Positions 7,077 to 14,406 of a DNA stretch of 25,813 nucleotides are shown in pieces. The notes under the pieces are model-generated. The model worked only from the letters and a program-made list of their open reading frames with translations. It did not search any database and was not told where the DNA came from. Numbering within the stretch: the stretch's first letter is position 1; each line of letters begins with the position of its first letter. The stretch lies in the IMG/VR virus record IMGVR_UViG_3300032287_002552, positions 1 to 25,813 of that record, one strand, 5' to 3'. Source of the stretch: a virus. Position numbers and translations under genes: made by a program.

Positions 7077-7634
7077 TCAGAACGGTGCGTCATCATCCCA
7101 ATCGTTGCCAGACTTTGCGCCCAGATCTTCCGCCATGGCGTCGAAATCATCCTGCGGGCGACCCGCTCCGCTAAACGGCGAATCATGCTTCAGAAGCTGG
7201 ATGTTCTGCAACCCGAAGCCCACGCCCTTGAGCACATTGTCGTAGGCGTATGCGCGTGCCGTGACCCGACACCAGCGGCCCGCATAGGCTTCGCGCTCGT
7301 CTGTCACTGGTTCAAGCGAGGCGTTGACGATCCCCGGCTGGCTCTTGCTCTTGAGCGAGATGAACTTCCAGCCCTCTGCGTAACCCGCGAGGTGGGCCTT
7401 GTCGCCTGCATCGCGGATGACGTTCTTGGCACCGTGCATCTGCTTGGGCCATTTCTTCTGGTCCGCACCCCACTTCTCCACGGCTGCGGCGTGCAGGGCC
7501 GCAGTCAACGGGGCGGTGTCGAAGTCAGGGGGGAGCAGGATGGTCAATCCATACTTCCCACCCATGTCCTCGCGCTGCGGCTGGAAGATGGCGGGAAACG
7601 ACAAGCGGCCTGGGCCAATGGTAATCTTAGACAT
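7077..7634 (-). CDS. ssDNA-binding protein, DUF2815/Enc34-like
   Basis: A 185-residue protein starting MSKITIGPGRLSFPAIFQPQ, the usual opening of the DUF2815 family, whose Enc34 phage member is an OB-fold ssDNA-binding protein similar in role to T7 gp2.5. The body contains the KYGLTILLPPDFD strand region and a conserved aromatic/basic stretch (YAEGWKFISLKSKSQPGIV). The C-terminus is strongly acidic and ends NDWDDDAPF, a typical SSB tail that recruits partners and ends in a Phe. It should coat single-stranded DNA at the fork and in recombination. It precedes the polymerase, with the structured RNA and HNH gene in between. Confidence 0.85.
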   Translation of the reverse strand: MSKITIGPGRLSFPAIFQPQREDMGGKYGLTILLPPDFDTAPLTAALHAAAVEKWGADQKKWPKQMHGAKNVIRDAGDKAHLAGYAEGWKFISLKSKSQPGIVNASLEPVTDEREAYAGRWCRVTARAYAYDNVLKGVGFGLQNIQLLKHDSPFSGAGRPQDDFDAMAEDLGAKSGNDWDDDAPF

Positions 7635-7661
7635 GCTGTGTACCTTTTCGAGATTGTAAGG

Positions 7662-8060
7662 TTATTCCGCGAACTCAGATGCGGCAGTGCGGGTCGCGGC
7701 TTCCCGACTGTCGGTCTCACGGGCCAGCTTCATGCCCGAGGATTCTGCGTCGATCAAATCAAACAGGTCCAACTGGATTCCCTGCTTCTTCGCCAGCTTC
7801 TCAGCCTGCGCAGGGGTTACAAGGTCTTCTGTCAGAAAACCGCTCAAACCTTCACTTGCAAGGCGCTGCTTCACCAATCGTGCATCCTTCCATTTGCGCA
7901 CGGCGCGCTTGGGCACCAGCTTCCAGCCGGGGATGTCCCGGCCATCGGCGATGGCAGTATACGCAAGCCCGCGCACGGCAGTAAGCCACGTCTCGATCAC
8001 GTCGGCGTTTTCCAGCACCTCGGCGATCTCGTCCTCAGACAGGTGCAGTGGCGAAATCAT
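7662..8060 (-). CDS. C-terminal half of split DUF2800 nuclease
   Basis: A 132-residue frame that matches the usual C-terminal part of DUF2800 proteins: a helical linker, then GRDIPGWKLVPKRAVRKWKD at about 36-55, corresponding to the family's PGYKLVEGRSNRKW-type motif, and a C-terminal tail. In the family this segment normally follows the nuclease domain in one polypeptide; here it is in another frame. An ATG at 8060 lies inside the end of the N-terminal gene (overlap 26 nt), with AAGGA about 9 nt upstream, so separate translation is plausible. A +1 frameshift near the GTC TGA at the end of the first frame would instead fuse the halves. Confidence 0.75.
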   Translation of the reverse strand: MISPLHLSEDEIAEVLENADVIETWLTAVRGLAYTAIADGRDIPGWKLVPKRAVRKWKDARLVKQRLASEGLSGFLTEDLVTPAQAEKLAKKQGIQLDLFDLIDAESSGMKLARETDSREAATRTAASEFAE

Positions 8061-8769
8061 CGAAGTCCATCCTTGCCAGCTTGTAGACATAATCCCGCAG
8101 GGTCGGGCAGGTGGCCCGCGCCAAACAAAAGTTGCAATGGCTCCCGGCAGCAAACGGCGGGTTGTCCGAGGTGGCCTTCACCACCGCGTCCAGCATCTCC
8201 GATTCCAACTCCCGCAGTTCCGCCAGGGTTACCTTCCGGCGCTTCACGCCACCGAAACGGGGCTGGCAGATGATCACCTCGATATCATCTGGCTTCCAGC
8301 CGGGGAACTGCGCGATGGCCCCGAGGGCGTAGAACCCAAGCTGGGGATTCACCCGCCCCGCGTACTCCGGTTCCACGTTGATGCCTCGCCCACCCTTTAG
8401 ATCCACCAGCTTGATCCAGTCATCCCCATAGATGATGGCGTCAGCGGTGCCGGTGAACTCAGCAAAGCTGGGGATGTTGACGCGCGTCTCGATCAGCAGC
8501 CCATCACCAATGTTCTCTGCGTTGACCAGATCCACATACTGCCGCACCACGTCGATCTGTTCCTCGTTGAGCATGAAGGCTGGATGCGAGTCGAGGAAAT
8601 CAATCTGCACATGCCCATCAAGCACCAGCGCAGCCGCCTCATGTAACAGCGTACCTTCCAGTGCCGCAGGCGAGGAAACGTTTGGCAGCCCATCGGTTGC
8701 CGAGATGGAGCCGGGGCACCGCATCCAGCGGTGCGCCGCGCTCGCCCCGAAACGGGAATGTCCGCTCAC
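8035..8769 (-). CDS. PD-(D/E)XK nuclease, Cas4/RecB-like (DUF2800 N-terminal part)
   Basis: A 244-residue nuclease domain. It opens HSRFGASAAHRWMRCPGS, the DUF2800 signature, with Cys18. The catalytic core shows E39-G-T-x-x-H, D110 in GTADAII and VDLKGG (D123, K125), the PD-(D/E)XK pattern. Cys212, Cys215 and Cys221 with Cys18 make a Cas4/AddB-like [4Fe-4S] set. It likely processes DNA ends in phage replication or recombination, working with the adjacent SNF2 helicase and SSB. The start overlaps the upstream gene as ATGA. The family's C-terminal region is absent from this frame and continues in the overlapping downstream frame. Confidence 0.85.
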   Translation of the reverse strand: MSGHSRFGASAAHRWMRCPGSISATDGLPNVSSPAALEGTLLHEAAALVLDGHVQIDFLDSHPAFMLNEEQIDVVRQYVDLVNAENIGDGLLIETRVNIPSFAEFTGTADAIIYGDDWIKLVDLKGGRGINVEPEYAGRVNPQLGFYALGAIAQFPGWKPDDIEVIICQPRFGGVKRRKVTLAELRELESEMLDAVVKATSDNPPFAAGSHCNFCLARATCPTLRDYVYKLARMDFDDFATAPV

Positions 8770-9086
8770 CGCGAAGCCCCGCTGAACACATCATCCACCA
8801 GCTGCCCCTTGGCGGCACTGGCAATCGCTGCCCACGACCCAATCGGCACCTCGCGCAGCGTGGTTTCCCCGGTGTACTTCTCCAGCAGTGCCGGGAACGA
8901 GTGACCCGCCGCCTCATAGCTGTCAGCAAGTGCCCACATCTTGCCCCAGGTAAGGTCGTACTGCTCCAGCACGGGCAGGGGGTCCGCTTCTGGGTTGTTG
9001 TCCAGCGCGTCGAACTCACCCAACATCGCCTCGATGTTCTCCAGCAGTTCCTGCATGGAGCCACCCTCAACCGAAATTTTCATCAT
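8766..9086 (-). CDS. acidic protein of unknown function between helicase and nuclease
   Basis: A 106-residue acidic, mostly helical protein with no family I recognise. Visible features are a leucine-rich helix SMQELLENIEAMLGEFDALD at about 10-29, DLTWGKMWALADSYEAAG at about 44-61 and a C-terminal GQLVDDVFSGAS. The ATG at 9086 overlaps the helicase stop (ATGA), with GGAG 7-8 nt upstream; the next codon is also ATG. Its stop overlaps the nuclease start by 4 nt. Being locked between helicase and nuclease, it may be an accessory of that DNA-processing set, but this is only positional. Confidence 0.7.
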   Translation of the reverse strand: MMKISVEGGSMQELLENIEAMLGEFDALDNNPEADPLPVLEQYDLTWGKMWALADSYEAAGHSFPALLEKYTGETTLREVPIGSWAAIASAAKGQLVDDVFSGASR

Positions 9087-10417
9087 CCAAGTGCTCCTTC
9101 TATGATCCGCTGCTTGCGCAGCAACGTATATGTGATCTTCTCGTCGATAGAGTCGGTGAGGCAGACATAACTGGCCCACACCTTCTTCGACTGCCCCGCT
9201 CGATAGGCCCGAGCGATTGCCTGCTCATTTAAGGCTGGAGTCCAGGCTGGCTCCACGATTAACACCCTCTCAGCACATTGTAGGTTAAGGCCCGTTCCAG
9301 CCGCCTGGATCTGCGCCACCAGCACCCGACACTTTGCATCGCCGGTGAACTGCTTGATGACCTCGTCCCTGCGCTCTTGCGTCAGCCCGCCGCTGTACTG
9401 GGCTACACCGCCAGCCCGCAGAAGCTGGGTGGCTGAGAGCCGTTCGACGATCAAAGCCCCTACGTCCTTGTGCTGGTAGAAGACTATGATTTTGTGGACG
9501 CCACCCTGTAGTTCTGACTGAACCAATTCGGCGGAATGTACCGCCTTGGCTAGGCCAATCCGTCGCCGCAGCGTGGCGAGGGCTGGGGCGAATCGCTCCA
9601 GTTTGGTGTCATCGCCAGTTTTCAGCATCTCCTGGAGTTCCAGCAGGGCCTCCGGCGGAACATCTGAGAGGTCCAGATCAGCCGCAGGCACCCAGGCTTC
9701 GGTGATTTGCAGGGGCGGGAGTTCGAGGACATCCGCTTTATGGACGCGGGAGACTACCGGCCCCAACAAGGCGCGCAGTTCCGGCAGGTTCTTGCCCCCG
9801 ACCACCACCGGCCCGTAGGGCGTCTGGCGGACATGGCAGAACTTCTCCATGAACTGTGCCTTTGTGCCGATACCGGCTTCTGCCAGCACCTGCGGCATCA
9901 GCCGGGATAGATGCGGCCACAGGTCGCTTGGGTCGTTTACCAGCGGCGTGCCGGTGGCCACCCACACCCGCTCCGCGCGCTTGTACAGTGCCCCGGCAGA
10001 TCGAGCCGTGGCCCCATAAACGGCCCGCGTGCGCTTGGCGGCAGTGTTCTTCAGCATGTGGCCCTCATCGAGCACCAGCGACTCCCACTGAAGGGTGAAC
10101 AGTTGCTTCCATATCGCAGGGTTGACGGTGTGTTCGTAGGAACAGATGACCAGCCGTGCCTGTGGCGCGATTCGGTCCTTGCCGGATTGCACCACCTGGA
10201 TGTCGCGCTGCGCATAGCAGTTGAAAATCACTGCCTCGCGGGCCACCTGGCTGCGGATTGCCGGTGGCCCGAGGTATAGGCAGCGGCCACCTCTTTGGCT
10301 TGCTGCTTGCAGCAGGGGCAGGGTCTTGCCGACGCCTGGCTCCCACGCCAGCAGATAGTTGCCAGCCAGCAGGTGCTCTAAAGCAGCCTGCTGGTGCTTC
10401 CAGGCTTTCATCCCCAT
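9083..10417 (-). CDS. SNF2-family DEAD-like helicase/ATPase
   Basis: A 444-residue, minimal SNF2 helicase of the type common in phage replication modules. Motif I EPGVGKT (26-32), motif II DEGH (117-120), motif III ATGTPLVNDPSDLWPHL, motif V around AGTGLNLQCAERV and motif VI QAIARAYRAGQ are all present. It should be an ATP-driven dsDNA translocase or helicase. The first ATG is at 10417; an ATG two codons later at 10411 overlaps the upstream stop as ATGA, matching the pattern used elsewhere in this operon, and may be the true start. It precedes the acidic protein and the DUF2800 nuclease. Confidence 0.9.
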   Translation of the reverse strand: MGMKAWKHQQAALEHLLAGNYLLAWEPGVGKTLPLLQAASQRGGRCLYLGPPAIRSQVAREAVIFNCYAQRDIQVVQSGKDRIAPQARLVICSYEHTVNPAIWKQLFTLQWESLVLDEGHMLKNTAAKRTRAVYGATARSAGALYKRAERVWVATGTPLVNDPSDLWPHLSRLMPQVLAEAGIGTKAQFMEKFCHVRQTPYGPVVVGGKNLPELRALLGPVVSRVHKADVLELPPLQITEAWVPAADLDLSDVPPEALLELQEMLKTGDDTKLERFAPALATLRRRIGLAKAVHSAELVQSELQGGVHKIIVFYQHKDVGALIVERLSATQLLRAGGVAQYSGGLTQERRDEVIKQFTGDAKCRVLVAQIQAAGTGLNLQCAERVLIVEPAWTPALNEQAIARAYRAGQSKKVWASYVCLTDSIDEKITYTLLRKQRIIEGALG

Positions 10418-11001
10418 TGCTCTGCCATGGCGCTGGCGATGCCGGGAAAGAATCTGCTGCGCTCTTTCCAGCGGTCTGGACTTGGCGGCATCCGATGCAC
10501 GCGCGGTTCCCTGCCTTCTACGATGTTGGTTGGAACGAGCGGTTTAAGATTCCGTAGCCAAAGGCAAGTGCGTTTCGTTTCAGGATGCCCGAACTGCCAA
10601 GGTTGCACAGATTGTGCCGGTGGCGCGTAATTTACGATGCGCTCCTTGGCATACCGGTGCATCACTGGATTTTCTACACAGACATGCGGAATCGGCGCGT
10701 TCCACATTGTGCTGAACAGGTCCGCACCCTCCTCCAGTTCAGCCCACATTTGTTCCTTGGTGCGGTTAGGCGGTGGGCTAGACAACCATCGCACACCAGA
10801 GTTGCACAGGCGCGTACAAGGTGGGTGGGCTACAATCAGGAAATCCCACCCTGCGTGCAGGATGTTGCGCACATCGTCTTGGATATGGCGGTTGTTGCCG
10901 TCCTCGCTGGGCAGCAGGTCGCAAGACCAGGCATCGTGCCCTCGCGCCAAGAAGGCGTCCCGCACGGTGCCTGAGAACTCGCAGGCTACAAGCACTCTCA
11001 T
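10408..11001 (-). CDS. cytosine-C5-methyltransferase-like phage protein
   Basis: A 197-residue protein related to C5-cytosine DNA methyltransferases: SAM-binding motif I MRVLVACEFSGTVRDAF, motif IV PPC at 60-62 (Cys62 would be the nucleophile), and ENP at 110-112, the motif VI Glu. The conserved C-terminal block PWQFGHPETKRTCLWLRNL and RVHRMPPSPDRWKERSR belongs to a widespread phage subfamily. It is much shorter than typical methyltransferases and has no obvious target-recognition domain, so it may act on many sites, on nucleotides, or need a partner. Methylation could protect phage DNA from host restriction. It ends on the helicase start. Confidence 0.8.
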   Translation of the reverse strand: MRVLVACEFSGTVRDAFLARGHDAWSCDLLPSEDGNNRHIQDDVRNILHAGWDFLIVAHPPCTRLCNSGVRWLSSPPPNRTKEQMWAELEEGADLFSTMWNAPIPHVCVENPVMHRYAKERIVNYAPPAQSVQPWQFGHPETKRTCLWLRNLKPLVPTNIVEGREPRVHRMPPSPDRWKERSRFFPGIASAMAEQWG

Positions 11002-11019
11002 TGTGTCCCTCTTTTCTTA

Positions 11020-11259
11020 TCAGTGGATCTTCGGGCGATCTGTCAGCGCCTCCAGCAGCACCTCGATGGCCCGCATCAGGTACACGATGGCCTCACTTTC
11101 CGGCACCACGCGGTCATTGATCAGGTACACCGATTCGGTGTCCTCATCTTCAGGGTCGGGCTTCACGCCCACCAGCAGCATGGTGTCGAAGCCGAAGCTG
11201 GCCTTGATCTTCAAAAGCAGCTTCTCCTGATTCGCCTTAAACTTTGTTTCTTCATCCAT
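11020..11259 (-). CDS. 79-aa acidic phage protein, unknown function
   Basis: A small protein starting MDEETKFKANQEKLLLKIKA with a strongly acidic stretch PDPEDEDTESVYLINDRV in the middle and a C-terminal amphipathic helix (VYLMRAIEVLLEAL). I do not recognise a family. The ATG at 11259 is preceded by AGAAGGTAGGA; the frame is open further upstream to 11409 but that part is basic, lacks a ribosome site and would run across the 11287-11319 inverted repeat, so the short version is preferred. It ends 18 nt before the methyltransferase-like gene. Confidence 0.6.
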   Translation of the reverse strand: MDEETKFKANQEKLLLKIKASFGFDTMLLVGVKPDPEDEDTESVYLINDRVVPESEAIVYLMRAIEVLLEALTDRPKIH

Positions 11260-11286
11260 CACAATCCTACCTTCTCTGAGTTTGGG

Positions 11287-11319
11287 TTTGCGCAAGTTTG
11301 CACAGGATGGCTGCGCAAA
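11287..11319. repeat. 8-bp inverted repeat in a short intergenic gap
   Basis: TTTGCGCA at 11287-11294 and its exact complement TGCGCAAA at 11312-11319, spaced by 17 nt, fill most of the 85-nt gap between two - strand genes (11345 and 11259). It is one of the few real gaps in this packed operon. The spacing suits a protein-binding operator or a weak hairpin; there is no T-run for an intrinsic terminator. Confidence 0.4.
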
Positions 11320-11344
11320 GCGGTGAAAAGTTAAACCTGGCGGC

Positions 11345-11623
11345 TTAGGCTTCGACCTTCCTAGGCCGGCCGGGGCGGCGCTTTTCAGTAGTAGCCTCGA
11401 CAGATTCATGAGGCGGCAGAGGATTGCTCACGGGTCCAGCCTGTGCTTCCGGCACTAGACCAACCTCTGCCGGGGACCATTCCCCGCACCAGTCCTTGCG
11501 GCTGACGCGCGGCCAGCCTGAGCCGGTGGGTGGGTTCTTGCGGCAGACGCCATACGGGGACATGCCGTCATTGTCCCAATGGTAGCACTGGTCACAGGTA
11601 TTAGAGACTGGTGATGGTGTCAT
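11345..11623 (-). CDS. small Cys4 zinc-binding protein with C-terminal AT-hook-like motif
   Basis: A 92-residue protein. The N-terminal half has four cysteines arranged CDQC (about 10-13), VCRK and WCGEW, suggesting one structural zinc site, and ends in GEWSP as in several small phage proteins. The C-terminus is a proline-rich linker followed by KRRPGRPRK, which contains the GRP core of an AT-hook, so it may bind the minor groove of AT-rich DNA. I choose the ATG at 11623, with GAGG 9 nt upstream, overlapping the previous gene by 23 nt. Function is otherwise unknown; a regulator of phage or host DNA is a reasonable inference. Confidence 0.65.
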   Translation of the reverse strand: MTPSPVSNTCDQCYHWDNDGMSPYGVCRKNPPTGSGWPRVSRKDWCGEWSPAEVGLVPEAQAGPVSNPLPPHESVEATTEKRRPGRPRKVEA

Positions 11624-11912
11624 GGATCTTGGCCTCGATGTCGGAGTGGTAATCATCCAGTGCGGCACGCACCAGTGGCTCGATACGGTGCTGGCGCCCC
11701 GCCAATGGGATGGGTGTACCGGTAGAGTCATAGCATGTGATGTCAGACAGGCCATCGTACTTCCAGTCGAAGTCCCAGGTCTGCTGTTCGCCATCGTACT
11801 CCCCAGTGAAGTCGATCCACATGTACCCTTCGCAGGTAAGCGGGTGGTGGTTGTAGGTGATGCTCAGTTCATCAAAGGGGAACTGAAGCGACCCTTGAGC
11901 ATGCGTTGCCAT
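11601..11912 (-). CDS. 103-aa protein, unknown, aromatic/acidic
   Basis: A protein starting MATHAQGSLQFPFDELSITY. The central part is beta-rich and full of Tyr, Trp and Asp (YMWIDFTGEYDGEQQTWDFD), with a C-terminal helix LVRAALDDYHSDIEAKIHDT. The pattern suggests a small beta-sheet fold, but I recognise no family. The start at 11912 overlaps the upstream stop as TGATG, consistent with translational coupling. It lies in a block of small early proteins between nucleotide-metabolism and replication genes. Confidence 0.65.
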   Translation of the reverse strand: MATHAQGSLQFPFDELSITYNHHPLTCEGYMWIDFTGEYDGEQQTWDFDWKYDGLSDITCYDSTGTPIPLAGRQHRIEPLVRAALDDYHSDIEAKIHDTITSL

Positions 11913-12121
11913 CACTCTGCACCATGATAAATAGGAGTTGGAGCCGGGATAATTAGAAGTGCCGCACCCTTGCGCCACATGGAAATGCACTGGTAATGCG
12001 GCATTCCGTAAGTCTGGCATTCGTTCATGAATGCGTGCCGCTCGTCCTGCATGAGCAGCAGCACCCATACAATCCCCACCGCAATGATTGTCGGCAGGGC
12101 CACTGTTAAAATGAGTCTCAT
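11912..12121 (-). CDS. 69-aa single-pass membrane protein
   Basis: Residues 2-24 (RLILTVALPTIIAVGIVWVLLL) form an N-terminal membrane helix or uncleaved signal anchor. The rest is a short domain with two cysteines (ECQTYGMPHYQC) and a C-terminal LIIPAPTPIY stretch. Similar short proteins with a Cys-x-GMPxYxC-SMWR-type region occur in phage early operons, without known function. The cysteine pair could form a disulphide if the C-terminus is periplasmic. ATG at 12121 overlaps the previous gene (ATGA), and the end overlaps the next start (TGATG). Confidence 0.65.
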   Translation of the reverse strand: MRLILTVALPTIIAVGIVWVLLLMQDERHAFMNECQTYGMPHYQCISMWRKGAALLIIPAPTPIYHGAE

Positions 12122-12648
12122 CCTTCCCTCCGGTGTTCGTTGCACAGGCGGTTGCCTATGCCCCAGCTAAAAAACTTCGCGTTGCATGCCATGCAACGGC
12201 GTTCGGTGTACTGTTCTTTCTCCGCTCGTATCACCCGCTCCTTCCGCCGGCTGCGGCCATCGGGCAGGGCTTTCGGACCCAGTTCCATGGACCTGGCCTT
12301 CAAGCCGTTGGCGAGCAGTTGTGCCCTGATGGCACGGGGCGTGCGAGTGGGGATGTCTGCGGCGATCTCAGCGGCGGATTTGTTGGCCTCAACGCCCGCA
12401 TACAAGGCGCGCAGTTCAGCCGCATTCCAACTGTCGGCACGCAGCAGCATACGGGCTTTGTTGCCCACTGCGTCCAGCGATCGGTTGGGCACCCGCAGCT
12501 TTAGCAAGTCGTTTGTCTCCCCCAGCGCCAGGCCCTGCAACATCTGCTCGACCTCATGCGGGGTCCACATCTCTTTGCCGGCCAGGGTAGACTGGGCCAT
12601 CCTCGACTGCATGTTCCCGTTCTGTCGGGTGGTGGCACGGGTGATCAT
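12118..12648 (-). CDS. SANT/Myb-like HTH DNA-binding protein with C-terminal zinc site
   Basis: A 176-residue putative regulator. Residues about 27-70 (MWTPHEVEQM...) and 73-115 (SWNAAELRALYAG...SAAEIAADIPTRTPRAIRAQL) look like two Myb/SANT- or GcrA-type helix-turn-helix repeats, each led by Trp. Residues about 130-150 are very basic, and C152-x2-C155...C169-x2-H172 forms a zinc-ribbon-like C-terminus. It probably binds phage or host DNA and could control early or late promoters. The ATG at 12648 overlaps the previous gene as ATGA; internal Met codons at residues 13 and 17 are alternative starts. Confidence 0.7.
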   Translation of the reverse strand: MITRATTRQNGNMQSRMAQSTLAGKEMWTPHEVEQMLQGLALGETNDLLKLRVPNRSLDAVGNKARMLLRADSWNAAELRALYAGVEANKSAAEIAADIPTRTPRAIRAQLLANGLKARSMELGPKALPDGRSRRKERVIRAEKEQYTERRCMACNAKFFSWGIGNRLCNEHRREG

Positions 12649-12947
12649 CGTCCCAGTTCCTCGATGTGTCGGACAGCGCACTGATAGTGCCCCGGCCCCC
12701 ACTGCCAGCAGCCCTCGCTGTGGGTGCCGACGCGCTCCAGCCAGTTCTGTTCCCACCGGAGGCACGCAGTCAGCCGCTTGATCTCGGCGTGCGCAGTGCC
12801 CAGGTGGTCGTTCCAGTGCTGGTCTTTGGCGTGCAGGCGCTCGATCTCAGCCTGCGCCTCCTCCAGCAGATTATCGGAATCCAGCCATCGCTGGCCGGCG
12901 TCATCGTTCTGCAAGTGCGCTTCGATGCGCGCGATCAGGTCAGGCAT
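12645..12947 (-). CDS. 100-aa coiled-coil phage protein
   Basis: The N-terminal two thirds (residues 1-70) are a charged helix with heptad-like Leu/Ile spacing (LLEEAQAEIERLHAKD, AHAEIKRL), followed by a Trp/Cys/His-containing end (GCWQWGPGHYQCAVRHIEEL). Proteins of this layout are common small early proteins in phages, with no defined role. The start overlaps the tiny membrane peptide gene by 8 nt, and the stop overlaps the SANT-protein start as ATGA. Confidence 0.65.
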   Translation of the reverse strand: MPDLIARIEAHLQNDDAGQRWLDSDNLLEEAQAEIERLHAKDQHWNDHLGTAHAEIKRLTACLRWEQNWLERVGTHSEGCWQWGPGHYQCAVRHIEELGR

Positions 12948-13008
12948 GGCTACCCACCCAGACGATCAGGATAATCAGCACCAAGGCTGAGATTAACAGC
13001 AGGTTCAT
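12940..13008 (-). CDS. 22-aa single-TM peptide
   Basis: The frame encodes MNLLLISALVLIILIVWVGS followed by His-Ala and stops at 12942-12940. It is almost entirely one membrane helix. The ATG overlaps the thyX stop as ATGA, with AAGGA (of AAGGAACAAAGGA) about 8 nt upstream, and its end overlaps the next gene start by 8 nt; such tight overlap at both ends supports real translation. Its role is unknown; tiny early membrane peptides in phages may affect superinfection or host membrane enzymes. Confidence 0.6.
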   Translation of the reverse strand: MNLLLISALVLIILIVWVGSHA

Positions 13009-13649
13009 TCCTTTGTTCCTTCCATCAAAGCGGCCCAAGATACTGGGAACTTTTTGCGGCAGTGCTTGGCGATCTGCGCGGCCACGTCGCGTGTTTCCAC
13101 TTGGGAGTGGGCGTCCAGCCGCAACTGGCATACCCTGGCGAAGAACAGCAGCGATCCCGTCCACACCCAACTGGTCATTGTAGCCTGCGGCAGCACCATG
13201 CGGGCCTGTTCCGGGGCCACCCCCCGCTTCAGGAGGGTTTGGTAGGCCCGCAGGGCATCACCCACGACGGTGTTATAGATCATGTCAGTCAGGAACGAAT
13301 CCCCGGCGTGCAGCGTGCCACCAGATCCCTGCTTGACGTTTTCCGCACGCGCCCGCCAAGCGTCGGGGTAGTAAACCGTCGGTTCCCCGTCGATGTACCG
13401 GCGCGATTCCTCATTCCACGCCGCACCCACCTGGTGCTTCGCCAGCTGCCGCGCCACGAAGATTGGGGCAGTGACGCGGAACGACAGGCAGGTATGGGCA
13501 AAGGGGGACCAATGGTCATGCCGTGCCAGATAGGCAACCAACTTCTCGTCCGCCTCATCGAGCACCGTCTTACGTTTGGCGAAGCTGACCCGCGCAGCGT
13601 TCACCACCGACAGATCCTTACCCATGTGGTCTATCAGTTCAACCTGCAT
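13005..13649 (-). CDS. thyX: flavin-dependent thymidylate synthase ThyX
   Basis: A 214-residue ThyX: it makes dTMP from dUMP using FAD, methylene-tetrahydrofolate and NADPH. The family motif lies at residues 71-85 as KHQVGAAWNEESRRY, a phage variant of the RHRxxSxNExSxRY signature in which the first and third Arg are Lys and Gln and one residue is added. The upstream HDHWSPFAHTCLSFRVTAPIFVARQ block is also typical. The gene directly follows dCMP deaminase, which supplies dUMP, so the two form a dTMP-production unit. Start and stop overlap neighbouring genes. Confidence 0.93.
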   Translation of the reverse strand: MQVELIDHMGKDLSVVNAARVSFAKRKTVLDEADEKLVAYLARHDHWSPFAHTCLSFRVTAPIFVARQLAKHQVGAAWNEESRRYIDGEPTVYYPDAWRARAENVKQGSGGTLHAGDSFLTDMIYNTVVGDALRAYQTLLKRGVAPEQARMVLPQATMTSWVWTGSLLFFARVCQLRLDAHSQVETRDVAAQIAKHCRKKFPVSWAALMEGTKE

Positions 13650-14071
13650 CAGAACACCACCTCATCCAGCATTACGTTGGCCTCTCGGAACATCTCGGCA
13701 CCGATGGCGCAGGCTGCGGCCCACCTAGCAGGCGCAGGGGGGAAAACGATGCGCCCGATGCCAGCCTGAATGATCGGGCCTGCGCAATGACTGCACGGGG
13801 GCATGGGCCAGACATACAGCGTGGCGCCTTCCAGAGGGGCGGAAGCAAACAGCAGGGCATTCATCTCCGCGTGGACGATCCTTGCCAGCTTATACTCCCG
13901 GTCGAATAGGCCGGTGTCCGGCACGCCCTTGGGGTACCCGTTGAATCCGATGGACAGCACGCGGTGATCGTAATCCGCGATCACAGCCCCGACCTTGGTG
14001 GACGGGTCTTTGCTCCACTGCGCAACGTGCTGCGCAAGGGACAGCAGGCGGTGGTCCCAGTTGGTGCTCAT
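13649..14071 (-). CDS. dCMP deaminase
   Basis: A 140-residue zinc deaminase converting dCMP to dUMP. It has the zinc/catalytic motif H67-A-E69 and the second metal motif P92-C93-x2-C96 (PPCSHC), plus the N-terminal SKDPSTKVGAVI and NGYPKGVPD segments typical of deoxycytidylate deaminases. It feeds ThyX immediately downstream. The ATG overlaps the stop of the preceding gene as ATGA and its stop overlaps the thyX start. Length is normal for the phage enzymes, and no residue appears missing. Confidence 0.93.
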   Translation of the reverse strand: MSTNWDHRLLSLAQHVAQWSKDPSTKVGAVIADYDHRVLSIGFNGYPKGVPDTGLFDREYKLARIVHAEMNALLFASAPLEGATLYVWPMPPCSHCAGPIIQAGIGRIVFPPAPARWAAACAIGAEMFREANVMLDEVVF

Positions 14072-14343
14072 GACTGCACCGCACGCAGGTGCTCAATCTC
14101 GACCAGTAAGCCGTGATTCTTCTGCGCCAGGCGGGAGTTGGTGGCGTTGGCCTTCTGTAGCTTGGCGGACAGTTCGGCGACGATGACTTCGAGGAGGTGT
14201 GGGTAAGCGTCAATCACGACCTTCGCGCGGGCCTTGTGAAGGGCCACCACGTAGCTTGGCAGTGCTTCATAGGGCAGGTGCGACTCTAGTGCGGCCAGGG
14301 CACGGGTCGCTCGATCCAGTGGATCGGCAGGGGCGTCGGTCAT
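14068..14343 (-). CDS. 91-aa helical/coiled-coil protein, first gene of the leftward operon
   Basis: It starts MTDAPADPLDRATRALAALE. The C-terminal half (AELSAKLQKANATNSRLAQ...LLVEIEHLRAV) is a predicted coiled coil. I recognise no family. The ATG at 14343 is preceded by AGAGGA with about 9 nt spacing; an in-frame upstream ATG at 14406 would run through the presumed promoter and has no ribosome site. As the first gene after the control region it may be the earliest expressed leftward product. Confidence 0.65.
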   Translation of the reverse strand: MTDAPADPLDRATRALAALESHLPYEALPSYVVALHKARAKVVIDAYPHLLEVIVAELSAKLQKANATNSRLAQKNHGLLVEIEHLRAVQS

Positions 14344-14377
14344 TTGTCGGTGTCCTCTTGGTTGGTTCGACCAAGGA

Positions 14378-14406
14378 ACCCTACTGACTAGTTCAACAAG
14401 GCGCAA
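14378..14406 (-). promoter_or_regulatory. candidate leftward promoter of the replication operon
   Basis: On the - strand, TTGCGC (14401-14406) and TAGGGT (14378-14383) are 17 nt apart and lie 35 nt before the first leftward gene. Both hexamers are only partial sigma-70 matches, so this is weak by sequence alone. The spacer contains ACTAGT (14387-14392), and CTAGT also lies within the spacers of the two better promoters at 16.3 and 17.4 kb, which suggests a shared control site. A short inverted repeat CTTGGT/ACCAAG lies in the leader. Confidence 0.35.

Noticed and set aside
7185-8273. + strand frame of 362 codons opposite the ssb and DUF2800 genes
   Set aside because: Antisense of two well-supported genes, no recognisable domain.
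13075-13085. ThyX inactivated because the RHR motif is altered
   Set aside because: The KHQVG...WNExSRRY form is a known phage variant of the motif, and the rest of the protein is complete.
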